Shown: positions 26,143 to 35,452, numbered from the stretch's first letter. The stretch: DNA of 64,000 bases from Bacillus mycoides (GCF_018742245.1 NZ_CP036132.1:615001-679000); one strand, 5' to 3'. The notes: generated from the sequence alone by a model not told the origin. Numbers and translations are program-made.

Positions 26143-26172
26143 TTGTCATAGATTCGATTTACATTATATAAT
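26143..26172 (+). promoter_or_regulatory. Promoter of the alsT-type symporter
   Basis: TTGTCA (26143-26148), 18 bases, TATAAT (26167-26172). Just downstream ATATTCTGAATAT (about 26180-26192) is a symmetric sequence matching the CodY box at about 12 of 15 positions, a weak candidate site. Confidence 0.6.
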
Positions 26173-26213
26173 TTTATTTATATTCTGAATATTCTTTACA
26201 AAAAGGAGGAGGA

Positions 26214-27677
26214 ATGTTGGAAGCTATCGTAAGTTGGATAAATAATATTGTTTGGAGTCCGGCACTTGTCTATTTATGTTTAGGAGTAGGCTTATATTTT
26301 TCCATTCGAACGAGGTTTTTACAAGTAAGACATGTAGGAGAAATGGTGAAGCTTACATTTCAAGGAGAAAAATCGGATGCGGGTGTTTCTTCGTTCCAAG
26401 CGTTAGCACTTTCGTTATCAGGACGCGTTGGAACGGGAAATATTGCCGGTGTTGCAACGGCTGTTGCCTTTGGTGGTCCAGGGGCTGTCTTTTGGATGTG
26501 GGCGGTAGCCTTTCTAGGAGCTGGTTCTGCATATGTAGAATCAACACTTGCACAAATATATAAGACGAAGCATCAAGGACAATTCCGCGGTGGTCCGGCT
26601 TATTACATTGAAAAAGGACTAGGGGTTAAATGGTACGCATTGGTGTTCGTCGCAGCAACGATTCTTGCAACAGGAATGCTGCTTCCAGGTGTTCAAGCGA
26701 ATAGTATTGCTGTAAGTCTAGAAACAGCTTTTGGTATTAATACTTCTGTATCCGGAGCAGTATTAGTAGCGGCATTAGCACTTATTATTTTTGGTGGAGT
26801 TAAGCGAATTGTTAACGTAGCGCAAGTTGTAGTGCCGTTTATGGCGCTTGGTTATATTTTAGTAGCTTGTGTAATTGTAGCTATGAATATTGAAAAATTA
26901 CCAGACGCTTTCATGTTAATTTTAAAAAGTGCATTTGCACTAGAAGCAGCTTTTGGCGGGATTATCGGTTTAGCAATCTCTTGGGGTGTAAAACGTGGTA
27001 TTTATTCAAATGAAGCAGGGCAAGGAACTGGGGCCCATGCGGCGGCAGCTGCTGAAGTATCGCATCCAGCTAAACAAGGGTTAGTACAAGCATTTTCCGT
27101 TTACATTGATACATTATTTGTTTGTTCAGCAACAGCATTTATGATGATTATTACAGGCATGTATAACGTATTTGATGCAAGCGGAAAAAACTTTATCGTC
27201 AATAAATTAAATGGTGCACAGCCAGGTCCTGGTTATACACAGGCAGCGGTAGAATCTGTTTTCCCTGGATTTGGAAACGGTTTCGTCGCAATCTCTCTAC
27301 TATTCTTCGCATTTACAACAATTATGGCTTATTACTACATTGCAGAAACGAATATAGCTTACTTAAATCGTGATAAAGACCGCCCTTGGATGTCTATCGT
27401 ACTAAAGTTTGTATTCTTAGGGGTTGTATTCTACGGTTGTGTAAAAACAGCAGAAACAGCATGGGCTTTAGGAGATATTGGTGTAGGAATTATGGCATGG
27501 GTTAACATTATTGCGATTTTATTATTACAAAAACCGGCATTGATCGCATTAAAGGATTATGAAAAGCAGAAAAAAGAAGGAAAAGATCCAGTATTCGATC
27601 CACAGTCATTAGGAATTAAAAATGCTGATTTCTGGGAGCATGAATATGGGAAAGATAAAAAAGAAGAAGTATCTTAA
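26214..27677 (+). CDS. alsT: Sodium:amino acid (alanine/glycine/glutamine) symporter, AGCS family
   Basis: 487 residues and about 11 helices. The AGCS signature is GRVGTGNIAGVATAVAFGGPG near residue 70, followed by GIYSNEAGQGTGAHAAAAA in the substrate path. The family imports alanine, glycine or glutamine with sodium. A glutamine ABC transporter follows, so glutamine is plausible, but the substrate is not determined by sequence. The ribosome site AAAGGAGGAGG is strong. It has its own promoter and terminator. Confidence 0.9.
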   Translation: MLEAIVSWINNIVWSPALVYLCLGVGLYFSIRTRFLQVRHVGEMVKLTFQGEKSDAGVSSFQALALSLSGRVGTGNIAGVATAVAFGGPGAVFWMWAVAFLGAGSAYVESTLAQIYKTKHQGQFRGGPAYYIEKGLGVKWYALVFVAATILATGMLLPGVQANSIAVSLETAFGINTSVSGAVLVAALALIIFGGVKRIVNVAQVVVPFMALGYILVACVIVAMNIEKLPDAFMLILKSAFALEAAFGGIIGLAISWGVKRGIYSNEAGQGTGAHAAAAAEVSHPAKQGLVQAFSVYIDTLFVCSATAFMMIITGMYNVFDASGKNFIVNKLNGAQPGPGYTQAAVESVFPGFGNGFVAISLLFFAFTTIMAYYYIAETNIAYLNRDKDRPWMSIVLKFVFLGVVFYGCVKTAETAWALGDIGVGIMAWVNIIAILLLQKPALIALKDYEKQKKEGKDPVFDPQSLGIKNADFWEHEYGKDKKEEVS

Positions 27678-27692
27678 TAGAATAGGAATGAG

Positions 27693-27722
27693 AGAGCAAA
27701 GGGAAATCCCTTTGCTCTTTTT
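27693..27722 (+). terminator. Terminator of the symporter gene
   Basis: AGAGCAAAGGG/CCCTTTGCTCT around AAAT, then TTTT. Confidence 0.88.
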
Positions 27723-27809
27723 ATGGACAAAATGAAGCTGAAAGTTATTTTTTTGCCCATTTTTGAATATAAAAAGAATGTACATGCTTTGTTAGGGGAA
27801 GGGGGGAGT

Positions 27810-28541
27810 ATGTTGATTGAGTTTCGTAAAGTTAATAAATATTACGGTAACTTTCAAGTTTTGAAAAATATTAATGTACAAGTGAAAAAAGGTGAAGTGG
27901 TAGTAGTTGTTGGCCCTTCGGGATCAGGAAAAAGCACGTTGCTTCGGTGTATAAATCAGTTGGAGGCGATTACCGATGGAGAATTAATTGTACAAAATAC
28001 AGACGTACACAATAAAAAAACAGATATGAATGAATTACGCCGAAATATTGGGATGGTCTTTCAACACTTTTATTTATACCCGCATAAAACAGTTCTTCAA
28101 AATATTACACTAGCACCGATTAAAGTAAATAAAGTTTCCAAAGAAAAGGCGGAGCAAACAGCGATGTTTTATTTAGAGAAAGTAGGAATCCCGGAGAAAG
28201 CAGGTGTATATCCACATCAATTATCTGGTGGACAACAGCAAAGGGTGGCGATTGCTAGAGGGCTCGCGATGCAACCGGAAATTATGCTATTTGATGAGCC
28301 TACGTCTGCTCTTGATCCAGAGATGATTGGGGAAGTGCTTGATGTTATGAAAGCGCTGGCTAAAGAAGGAATGACGATGGTTGTCGTCACACACGAGATG
28401 GGATTTGCACGTGAGGTAGCAGATAGGATTTTATTTATGGATGACGGTCAAATTATCGAAGATACAACACCAGCACAATTTTTTGCAAATCCTGAACAAG
28501 AAAGAGCTCGTCTATTTTTAAGCCGAGTGTTAAATCATTAA
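27810..28541 (+). CDS. glnQ: Glutamine ABC transporter ATP-binding protein
   Basis: 243 residues. Walker [10 protein letters not shown] is near residue 35, signature [17 protein letters not shown], Walker [15 protein letters not shown], and the switch His is in [12 protein letters not shown]. It belongs to the polar amino acid (GlnQ/HisP) group. The frame is open back to 27723, but the ATG at 27810 is nine bases after GGGGGG and gives the usual N-terminus. First gene of a glnQ-glnH-glnM-glnP operon in the same order as in B. subtilis. Confidence 0.92.
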   Translation: MLIEFRKVNKYYGNFQVLKNINVQVKKGEVVVVVGPSGSGKSTLLRCINQLEAITDGELIVQNTDVHNKKTDMNELRRNIGMVFQHFYLYPHKTVLQNITLAPIKVNKVSKEKAEQTAMFYLEKVGIPEKAGVYPHQLSGGQQQRVAIARGLAMQPEIMLFDEPTSALDPEMIGEVLDVMKALAKEGMTMVVVTHEMGFAREVADRILFMDDGQIIEDTTPAQFFANPEQERARLFLSRVLNH

Positions 28542-28553
28542 AGGAGGAATTTC

Positions 28554-29384
28554 ATGCTTAAAATGAAAAAGCTGTTTACCCTAATCGTATTCTCATGTTT
28601 ATTCGTGCTTATTGTTGCTGGATGCGGGGGTAAAAAAGACGAGGCGAAAGAAACAAATACGAAACAAGGCGGAGTTATTGAACAAATTAAGAAGCGCGGG
28701 AAATTAGTAGTTGGGGTAAAGAACGATACGAATTTATTTGGATTAAAAAATCCTTCAACAGGGCAGGTAGAAGGATTCGATATTGATATCGCGAAGGCGC
28801 TTGCGAAAAAAATTCTTGGTGATGAAAAGAAACTAGAGCTGAAAGAAGTAACGTCTAAAACACGTATTCCAATGCTGAAAAATGGAGATATTGATGCCAT
28901 TATTGCGACAATGACAATTACAGAAGAGCGTAAAAAAGAAGTAGATTTTTCAGATGTATATTTTAAAGCGGGTCAATCGTTACTTGTGAAAAAAGGAAGC
29001 AATATTAAAAGTATTGATGATGTGAAACAAGGGGTTAAAGTATTGGCTGTAAAAGGCTCAACGTCTACAAATAACATCCGTCAAAAATCACCAGAAGCAA
29101 CAGTATTAGAATTTGAAAATTATAGTGAGGCATTTACAGCGTTAAAAGCAGGTAAAGGCGATGTTTTAACGACAGATAATGCGATTCTTTATGGAATGGC
29201 AAAACAAGATTCTAATTATGAAGTTGTAGGGAAAAAATTTACGGATGAACCGTATGGAATTGCAGTGCAAAAAGGTGCAGACGATTTAACGAAAGAGATT
29301 AATAGTTTACTAAAAGATATGAATGCGAATGGGGAATACGATAAATTGTATGAAAAATGGATCGGTCAAAAGCAAGAAAAATAA
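28554..29384 (+). CDS. glnH: Glutamine-type ABC transporter substrate-binding lipoprotein
   Basis: 276 residues. Signal peptide with lipobox LIVAGC (Cys about 23), then an SBP_bac_3 (type II) fold with KRGKLVVGVKNDTNLFG, EGFDIDIAKALAKKI and the ligand Arg in the MTITEERKKEVDFS motif. It captures a polar amino acid outside the membrane. An AAAGGAGG ribosome site precedes the ATG. Its TAA stop lies inside the ATAAA end of a bcr1 element. Confidence 0.92.
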   Translation: MLKMKKLFTLIVFSCLFVLIVAGCGGKKDEAKETNTKQGGVIEQIKKRGKLVVGVKNDTNLFGLKNPSTGQVEGFDIDIAKALAKKILGDEKKLELKEVTSKTRIPMLKNGDIDAIIATMTITEERKKEVDFSDVYFKAGQSLLVKKGSNIKSIDDVKQGVKVLAVKGSTSTNNIRQKSPEATVLEFENYSEAFTALKAGKGDVLTTDNAILYGMAKQDSNYEVVGKKFTDEPYGIAVQKGADDLTKEINSLLKDMNANGEYDKLYEKWIGQKQEK

Positions 29385-29455
29385 AGTGAAACTTTAATAA
29401 GTGGGGAAGGGTTATCACCTACTGATGATTAGTAGCCTATACCAATTGGGATAAA
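29381..29455 (-). repeat. bcr1-type repeat, copy F (75 bp, divergent and deleted)
   Basis: ATAAA at 29381-29385 and 29451-29455. It starts ATAAAGTGAAACTTTAATAA and ends CCAATTGGGATAAA. The internal sequence is diverged and the large middle part is missing. It splits the gln operon between glnH and glnM, and the first ATAAA contains the glnH stop. Confidence 0.75.
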
Positions 29456-29466
29456 TAGTAAGAGTG

Positions 29467-29491
29467 AGAGGATGAGAGATGCTCATCCTCT
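29467..29491 (+). other. Hairpin between glnH and glnM
   Basis: AGAGGATGAG/CTCATCCTCT, 10 bp perfect with a 5-base loop and followed only by TCTTATAAAG. It may be a partial terminator or an RNA-stabilising stem that sets the high glnQH to low glnMP ratio usual for such operons. Confidence 0.5.
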
Positions 29492-29517
29492 TCTTATAAA
29501 GAAAGAGGGGAGAATAT

Positions 29518-30174
29518 GTGCCTGATTTTTCTATTTTGACGAATAATATTGATATGTATTTAGAAGGATTTAAATATACGGTAATGTCTAGTGTAGTTGC
29601 GCTAATAGGAAGTTTTGTTTTAGGAATTGTTATGGCAGTGATGCGAATTTCACCTATTCGTATTTTGAATTGGATTGGCTCTGCCTATGTAGAGTTTGTT
29701 AGAAATATTCCACTCGTATTAATTGCATTCATTTTCTATTTTGCTTTGCCTGTAATAGGAATTACTTTCAACGGTTTTGTAGCAGGGACAGTTGCACTTA
29801 CAGTTTATACAGCGGCTTTTATTGCGGAAGTAATTCGTGCTGGTATTTTATCAGTCGCGAAAGGTCAAATGGAAGCAGCGCGTTCTTCAGGATTAACTTA
29901 TACGCAAGCGATGTATTATGTCGTCTTACCTCAAGCGATGAAAATCGTAATTCCTCCTCTAGGAAATCAATTTCTCAATTTAGTAAAAAACTCTTCAATA
30001 CTCGGAATTATTGCTGGAACGGATTTAATGTATCAAGGAGACTTAATTTCAACGAAGACGTTTGTTACGTTTGATGTATATATATTTGTGGGGATGTTTT
30101 ATTTAGTATTAACAATTCCGCTAAGTATGCTGGTGCGTTATTTGGAAAGACGCTTGGCAAAGGAGGGGGTGTAG
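29518..30174 (+). CDS. glnM: Glutamine-type ABC transporter permease
   Basis: 218 residues and about five helices, of the HisMQ/GlnP family. The EAA loop GQMEAARSSGLTYTQAMYYVVLPQAMKI contacts GlnQ. Starts with GTG at 29518, six bases after AGAGGGGA; an overlapping ATG two bases earlier is in another frame and ends quickly. The stop is directly followed by the second permease ATG. Confidence 0.9.
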   Translation: MPDFSILTNNIDMYLEGFKYTVMSSVVALIGSFVLGIVMAVMRISPIRILNWIGSAYVEFVRNIPLVLIAFIFYFALPVIGITFNGFVAGTVALTVYTAAFIAEVIRAGILSVAKGQMEAARSSGLTYTQAMYYVVLPQAMKIVIPPLGNQFLNLVKNSSILGIIAGTDLMYQGDLISTKTFVTFDVYIFVGMFYLVLTIPLSMLVRYLERRLAKEGV

Positions 30175-30819
30175 ATGGATTTTCAAGGTGCTATTACAGG
30201 AGATCATATACTCTTTTTATTAAAAGGATTGCTTATCACGCTAGAAGTCGCTCTTGTAGCAATTGTACTTAGCTTTATTATTGGTAGTGTAATAGGAATA
30301 TTGCGCTATACGAAAATACCTGTCGTCGCACAAATATTAGGCTTGATCGTGGAAGTAATTCGAAATTTACCACTACTTTTAATTATATTTTTCACATATT
30401 TTGCACTCCCAGAAGCGGGCTTGAAATTAGAAATTATAACAGCTGTAATTGTTGCTTTAACAATATTTGAAGCAGCAATGATATCTGAAATTGTTCGAAG
30501 TGGTCTATTATCGATTGAAAAAGGGCAGATTGAGGCCGCAAGATCTTCAGGATTAACGTACGTTCAAGCGCTTTGGCATATTATTTTGCCACAAGCATTA
30601 CGAAGAATGGTCCCACCGCTTGTCAGTCAGTTTATTTCATTGCTGAAAGATACATCATTAGCAGTTGGTATATCACTGCCGGAGCTTATGCATAATGCTC
30701 AAATTATTAGCGGGCAGAATGTAAATTATATGATTCCAACGTTTATAGTAGTAGCTTGTATGTACTTTATCGTAAATTATAGTTTATCAATTTTATCGAG
30801 AAGATTAGAACCTCGTTAA
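30175..30819 (+). CDS. glnP: Glutamine-type ABC transporter permease
   Basis: 214 residues, a paralogue of the preceding permease with the same EAA loop GQIEAARSSGLTYVQALWHIILPQALRR. The two form the membrane heterodimer. The start codon follows the previous stop with no gap and GGAGGGGG lies seven bases upstream. A modest terminator follows. Confidence 0.9.
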   Translation: MDFQGAITGDHILFLLKGLLITLEVALVAIVLSFIIGSVIGILRYTKIPVVAQILGLIVEVIRNLPLLLIIFFTYFALPEAGLKLEIITAVIVALTIFEAAMISEIVRSGLLSIEKGQIEAARSSGLTYVQALWHIILPQALRRMVPPLVSQFISLLKDTSLAVGISLPELMHNAQIISGQNVNYMIPTFIVVACMYFIVNYSLSILSRRLEPR

Positions 30820-30847
30820 CTCTTACAATATATGTAAGGGTTTTTCC
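30820..30847 (+). terminator. Terminator of glnQHMP
   Basis: Eight-pair stem (30820-30827 with 30833-30840, one T-G pair) around ATATA, then TTTTT. Confidence 0.7.
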
Positions 30848-30945
30848 TTGTTTATCCTTATTTTCCTCTAATTAGAATCTGAATCTCGCGATAATTCGAT
30901 TTTTTATATTGTTTTATCAGAAAAGTTTTAATTTTATATAGAAAT

Positions 30946-30984
30946 CGTAATCGCTTTCGTGTATATTTTTATTATCAGAAAATT
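30946..30984 (+). promoter_or_regulatory. Possible CodY box and degenerate cre upstream of the amino acid permease
   Basis: TATTATCAGAAAATT (30970-30984) matches the CodY box AATTTTCWGAAAATT (read on either strand) at 13 of 15 positions, 40 bases before the start. A weaker copy with the same TTATCAGAAAA core lies at 30914-30924. CGTAATCGCTTTCG (30946-30959) is cre-like with two mismatches at the ends. Confidence 0.45.
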
Positions 30985-31023
30985 TTAACAAGATATAGGG
31001 GTATCGGTAGGGGGAGGATTAAG

Positions 31024-32451
31024 ATGCAGCAAACAACGAATGAGCAATTACATCGTACGATGAAGAGTAGACATTTATTTATGATCGCACTAGGTGGTGT
31101 AATCGGAACTGGTTTTTTTCTAGGTTCAGGTTATACCATTAATCAGGCTGGACCAGGGGGAGCCATCCTTTCATATTTAGTGGGCGGATTTATTATGTAT
31201 TTAACAATGCTTTGTCTTGGAGAGCTAACGGTAGCAATGCCAGTTTCAGGATCTTTCCAAAAGTATGCGACGAAGTTTATTGGACCAGGAACTGGATTTA
31301 TGATCGGCTGGTTATACTGGATTGGATGGGCAGTAACAGTAGGATTAGAATTAACATCGATCGGTTTAATGATGAAAAGATGGTTTCCGAATGTGGATGT
31401 TTGGGTATGGTGTCTCGTATTCGGGGTTATTTTATATGCTTCAAATGCAATATCAGCGAAGAGTTATGCTGAATTAGAGTTTTGGTTCTCTAGTATTAAA
31501 GTAGTTACAATTATTGCATTCATTCTACTTGGTGGTAGCGCATTACTAGGATTTTTACCATACGACGGAAAAGAAGCAGCGCCTCTTTTCTCTAACTTTG
31601 TAAGTGATGGAGGGCTATTCCCAAATGGACTAGCTGCAGTGCTTCTTACGATGATTACAGTTAACTTTTCCTTCCAAGGAACAGAGTTAATCGGGATTGC
31701 AGCAGGAGAGAGTCAGAATCCTGAAAAAACAATTCCACGCGCAATTCGTAATACAGTATGGCGCATTATGTTATTCTTCATTTTAACAATGACAATTTTA
31801 GTAGGGTTAATTTCTTGGAAAGAAGCAGGGATAATTGAAAGCCCATTCGTAGTTGTATTTGATAAAATCGGTATTCCATATGCAGCTGATATTATGAACT
31901 TCGTTATTATTACAGCTTTATTATCTGTAGCGAACTCAGGATTATATGCAGCAACGCGTATACTATGGTCACTTGCAAATGAAGGAATGGCACCAACTTC
32001 TTTCAAGAAGGTAAATAAACGTGGTATTCCAATTACAGCGCTAGTCGTAACGATTGCTGTTGCGGCGTTATCTTTATTAACAAGTTTCCTTGCAGAAGAT
32101 ACAGTATATATGTACTTATTATCTATAGCTGGTTTATCTGCTGTTTCAAGTTGGATCATTATTGCTTTATCGCAACTTCGCTTTAGAAGTCAGTATTTAA
32201 AAGGCGGAGGAAAATTAGAGGACTTAAAGTATAGAACACCACTATACCCGCTTGTTCCAATTTTAGCTTTAATTACAAATAGTATCGTTGTTATTAGTTT
32301 AGCGTTTATTCCAGAACAAAGAATGGCGTTATATTGTGGTATTCCATTTATCATTTTCTGCTATATATATTATTATATTAGTAAGAAACGGCAGAAACCG
32401 ATGAAAGTGGAGATGGAGACAACAAATGAAACTAACAATCAAACACGATGA
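31024..32451 (+). CDS. Amino acid permease, APC family (LysP/RocE/GabP-like)
   Basis: 475 residues, 12 membrane helices. The AAT-family signature MIALGGVIGTGFFLGSG is in helix 1, and FQGTELIGIAAGESQNPEKTIPRAI lies around helices 6-7. The family takes up amino acids with protons. The close pattern is with lysine, arginine and S-methylmethionine permeases, so the substrate stays open. A CodY-like site upstream suggests repression in rich medium. Its 3' end overlaps the OsmC gene by 26 bases, so both are co-transcribed. Confidence 0.88.
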   Translation: MQQTTNEQLHRTMKSRHLFMIALGGVIGTGFFLGSGYTINQAGPGGAILSYLVGGFIMYLTMLCLGELTVAMPVSGSFQKYATKFIGPGTGFMIGWLYWIGWAVTVGLELTSIGLMMKRWFPNVDVWVWCLVFGVILYASNAISAKSYAELEFWFSSIKVVTIIAFILLGGSALLGFLPYDGKEAAPLFSNFVSDGGLFPNGLAAVLLTMITVNFSFQGTELIGIAAGESQNPEKTIPRAIRNTVWRIMLFFILTMTILVGLISWKEAGIIESPFVVVFDKIGIPYAADIMNFVIITALLSVANSGLYAATRILWSLANEGMAPTSFKKVNKRGIPITALVVTIAVAALSLLTSFLAEDTVYMYLLSIAGLSAVSSWIIIALSQLRFRSQYLKGGGKLEDLKYRTPLYPLVPILALITNSIVVISLAFIPEQRMALYCGIPFIIFCYIYYYISKKRQKPMKVEMETTNETNNQTR

Positions 32452-32803
32452 TATTGAGGCAGATTTATCGTATGGTCAATTAGCGATTGGAAAAGAAAAC
32501 GGGTATTCACCGTTACAATTACTCGTTTCTTCTATCGCAGGATGTAGTGCAATTGTCTTTCGAACAATTTTAGAAAAGAAACGTATTTCATACGATACGT
32601 TTACAATTGAAACTGAAGTTGGTAGAAGTGAAGCTGTATCAAAACCAGTTGAAAGTGTTCATTTGCACTATAAAATTAAAGCGCAAAACATTACAGAAGA
32701 GCAATTAGACAAGGCACTGCAACTTGCGGTGAAAAATTGCACAATTGTTCAATCTGTAAAGGATAGTATAAAAGTTACGGAGACAATTGAATTAATGAAG
32801 TGA
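32426..32803 (+). CDS. OsmC/YhfA-family protein
   Basis: 125 residues. The two conserved cysteines are in SIAGCSAIVFR (about residue 39) and KNCTIVQSV (about 96), the redox pair of OsmC-type peroxidase-fold proteins. It is likely a thiol peroxidase or sulfur-handling protein in the cytosol. Translation begins inside the end of the permease gene after GGAGATGGAGA. A terminator follows within five bases. Confidence 0.85.
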   Translation: MKLTIKHDDIEADLSYGQLAIGKENGYSPLQLLVSSIAGCSAIVFRTILEKKRISYDTFTIETEVGRSEAVSKPVESVHLHYKIKAQNITEEQLDKALQLAVKNCTIVQSVKDSIKVTETIELMK

Positions 32804-32807
32804 AATG

Positions 32808-32840
32808 TAAAAACGTGAGAATAGGGCGCTCACGTTTTTA
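32808..32840 (+). terminator. Terminator of the permease-osmC operon
   Basis: TAAAAACGTGAG/CTCACGTTTTTA, 12 bp perfect, 9-base loop. Confidence 0.9.
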
Positions 32841-32865
32841 TGTTTTTGACAGAGGGGGAAGCATG

Positions 32866-33300
32866 ATGGAATGTTTAGGGTGTAAATTAGCAAATGAAGA
32901 AGAAATTATATATAAAGTGTATGAAGATGAGTATGTAACGTGTTTTTTAGATCATGTGCCCTTCTACCCAGGACATACTTTAATCGTTCCAAAGCAGCAC
33001 GTTTTAGAAGTAGACGAATTAGATGATGTTGTAGCAAAATCAATTATGGATGCTTCTAAGCTTATTGCAAAAGCGATTAAGGCATTATATAAACCAGATG
33101 GAATTACGATTTGTCAAAATGGTGGGGTTTTTAATGAGTTAGCACATTACCATATGCATGTCGTACCAAGATATAAAGAGCGCTCGTTTGCTGAGTTTTA
33201 TACGGTACAAGCAGAAGAAAAGCAGAATCATAACTTTGAAGAGACACAGAATTTGTTAAAAGAAGCGATAGAACAAATATTGCTTACTGAAAAGGTGTAA
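32866..33300 (+). CDS. HIT-family (histidine triad) protein
   Basis: 144 residues. The HIT motif is HYHMHVVPR near residue 95 (active-site His in HxHxH). An N-terminal CxxC (MECLGCKLAN) with later His completes the structural zinc site seen in many HIT proteins. The enzyme class hydrolyses nucleotide phosphoramidates or dinucleotides. The frame is open back through the preceding terminator, which is not coding. ATGs at 32863 and 32866 both fit; spacing from GAGGGGG favours 32866. Confidence 0.88.
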   Translation: MECLGCKLANEEEIIYKVYEDEYVTCFLDHVPFYPGHTLIVPKQHVLEVDELDDVVAKSIMDASKLIAKAIKALYKPDGITICQNGGVFNELAHYHMHVVPRYKERSFAEFYTVQAEEKQNHNFEETQNLLKEAIEQILLTEKV

Positions 33301-33343
33301 GAGGGATGTTCTTAAGGGAACAGTTAGGAAAACTCTAATATTA

Positions 33344-33388
33344 AAAAGCACAATTTCTCAGTTAAAATAGAGAAATTGTGCTTTTGTT
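33344..33388 (+). terminator. Terminator after the HIT gene
   Basis: 16-bp perfect stem AAAAGCACAATTTCTC/GAGAAATTGTGCTTTT with a 10-base loop. Confidence 0.88.
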
Positions 33389-33498
33389 TATTCTATTATT
33401 ATATTATTAGATTTTTTTATTGAAGAATTACTCATTCGTGTTTTCAGTGTCACAAAGTATATCGTCCATTCGTTATATAGAGTGAGAGGAGGAATTAT

Positions 33499-34056
33499 AT
33501 GAAATTTACAAACAAAGATTATGAAAAGATGGAAGAGCTATACGAGTTATATGAACAAAAGATTTATTATGTAGCTTATTCTATTTTAAATAATATTCAG
33601 CAGGCTGAAGATGCAGTTCAAGAGACGTTTATTACTCTATATAAGAATTTGGAAAAGCTCCATAGCTTGAATACTCAAGAGCTTAAACGCTATATTTTGA
33701 GAATCGCGAAAAATAAAGCGATTGATAGCTACCGGAAAAATAAAAGGCATGAAGTATTCTTAGAAGAATATCAACGAGAATCAACAGAAATAGTAGATGA
33801 AAATATTGAAGAGTGGGAAAAACGTGTAATGTCCGAGGTTCAGATTGATACATTGTTAGAAGAGTTAAATGAGTCTAACAGACAGGTGTTTAAGTACAAA
33901 GTCTTCTATAACTTAACGTATCAAGAAATTTCAAATGTCATGGGGATAACGGAGGCCAATGTCCGCAAGCAGTTTGAACGCGCTCGAAAACGAGTCCAAA
34001 ATATTATAGGAGGGATACAAAATGACGAATTTAAAGAACTCCAAAGAAATGTATGA
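33499..34056 (+). CDS. ECF-type RNA polymerase sigma factor
   Basis: 185 residues. Region 2 (EDAVQETFITLYKNLEKL...ILRIAKNKAIDSYRK) and region 4 (NLTYQEISNVMGITEANVRKQFERARKRVQ) are both complete; there is no membrane segment. The downstream gene overlaps by 35 bases and encodes a single-pass membrane protein with a long extracellular part, the usual anti-sigma partner. The upstream AGGAGGAATT ribosome site is strong. Target genes and signal are unknown. Confidence 0.9.
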   Translation: MKFTNKDYEKMEELYELYEQKIYYVAYSILNNIQQAEDAVQETFITLYKNLEKLHSLNTQELKRYILRIAKNKAIDSYRKNKRHEVFLEEYQRESTEIVDENIEEWEKRVMSEVQIDTLLEELNESNRQVFKYKVFYNLTYQEISNVMGITEANVRKQFERARKRVQNIIGGIQNDEFKELQRNV

Positions 34057-35452
34057 CCTTGCTGAAAAGATTGCTTTAGATGATTTTGATAAAATCGAAG
34101 AACAACATGAATTTTCACATACATATACGCGTAAAAAGAAAGTGTTTATGGAGGAAATGAAGCTGAAAGGCGAGCAACCGCAGAAAAAGCGTAAAAGACA
34201 TCGTATGTTAATCGCTGCTGCCTGCTTATTGATTGGCATGCCGACAACCGTTTTTGGTGCAGTAAAAGTCTACAATATGATTGTCCAAAAACAAAATTAC
34301 GAAGTAAATGTTTCAGTAACAAATAAGGACTCGAAAAAAATTGATAAGTGGTATAAGTTGAAAATTGGTAAATTACCAGAAAATATGGAAGCAATTGATG
34401 ACTCTGCTATGAAATATTCATTTAAAGATAACGACGCAAATGGAGGCTTTTCATTTAGTCTTTGGAGAGTAGGGGAAAATGCGGATTTTCAAACGCTGTA
34501 CTCGAAAAGTTACGAAGAAAAAGAGGTAAATGGTAGGAAAGCAGTAATTGTCCATAAAGAAACTGGAAACAACAATTTAATGTTTGACAGGAAGGTCTTT
34601 CTCTTTTTTGAGAAAGAAGGGATTATGTTAGAAAGTTATATTGGATCCGATGTAAATGAAGAACAAATGATGGATGTGTTAGGGAACATCTCACTTGAGC
34701 CTACGTCAAAAGAAAAGGCATCACATATAGTAGATTATGATGAAAATCGTTCTAGCAAAGCAGATGAACCTAAAGAAACTAAGGTTATTCCTTTGAAAAA
34801 AGATAGTAAACGACTATTTAGTGTAGGTCAAAAGATTCCAGTAACGATAGAGCAAATTACAGATAACAACAAACTTGAATACGTTATAGAAAAAGTTGAA
34901 GTCTTTGATTCAATCAAAGATTTTAAACAAGATAACTTTTATGAAATGGGCTTAGGAATACTAAGCAGGAATCAAGCTTTGGATCAAGCGGGACAATTGA
35001 TACCATATAGACGAGATAAATATAAGATTGGAAATGGTAAAGATGCAATTGATAAATTAGTAGAATCAAAATTAGTTCATCCTAAATTTGTCTACCTAAC
35101 AACAACAGTGAAAAATATAGGTAAACAGGCGACAGAAGAAATCTATATGCATCCATCTATAAAACTGCTTAAATCTGAAGGTAATGCATGGAACTACGCT
35201 AAAGAAGATGGAATTGCCGAAAAAAATATTATGACGGGCGAGGTTGATTATCTAGAACCCCACGGAGACGGAAAAAGCTTTTATAATATTGGCAGTATCC
35301 GACCAGGACAAGTGATGAAAGTTAACTTAGGTTATTTTGTAGATGAGGATAAACTAGATTCAATCTTCCTTGATGCTTTCCATTACAGAGGATTTAGTGG
35401 CACTGAAAATATGAATGCGGAATATCGTTGGTGGATTGATATTCGTCAATAG
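34022..35452 (+). CDS. Probable membrane anti-sigma factor
   Basis: 476 residues. A cytosolic N-terminus of about 60 residues (sigma-binding region), one membrane helix near residues 61-80 (HRMLIAAACLLIGMPTTVFGA), then about 395 extracellular residues in two regions. The first (about 95-215) is of the DUF4367-like type with KWYKLKIGKLPENMEAI. The second (about 255-476) has a beta-rich fold resembling DUF5643. Translational coupling to the ECF sigma gene supports the anti-sigma role. No zinc-binding HxxxCxxC motif is seen. Confidence 0.75.
   Translation: MTNLKNSKEMYDLAEKIALDDFDKIEEQHEFSHTYTRKKKVFMEEMKLKGEQPQKKRKRHRMLIAAACLLIGMPTTVFGAVKVYNMIVQKQNYEVNVSVTNKDSKKIDKWYKLKIGKLPENMEAIDDSAMKYSFKDNDANGGFSFSLWRVGENADFQTLYSKSYEEKEVNGRKAVIVHKETGNNNLMFDRKVFLFFEKEGIMLESYIGSDVNEEQMMDVLGNISLEPTSKEKASHIVDYDENRSSKADEPKETKVIPLKKDSKRLFSVGQKIPVTIEQITDNNKLEYVIEKVEVFDSIKDFKQDNFYEMGLGILSRNQALDQAGQLIPYRRDKYKIGNGKDAIDKLVESKLVHPKFVYLTTTVKNIGKQATEEIYMHPSIKLLKSEGNAWNYAKEDGIAEKNIMTGEVDYLEPHGDGKSFYNIGSIRPGQVMKVNLGYFVDEDKLDSIFLDAFHYRGFSGTENMNAEYRWWIDIRQ

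Noticed and set aside
33430..33475. ECF-type autoregulatory promoter (TGTCAC and CGTC)
   Set aside because: The two elements are only nine bases apart, too close for a -35/-10 pair.
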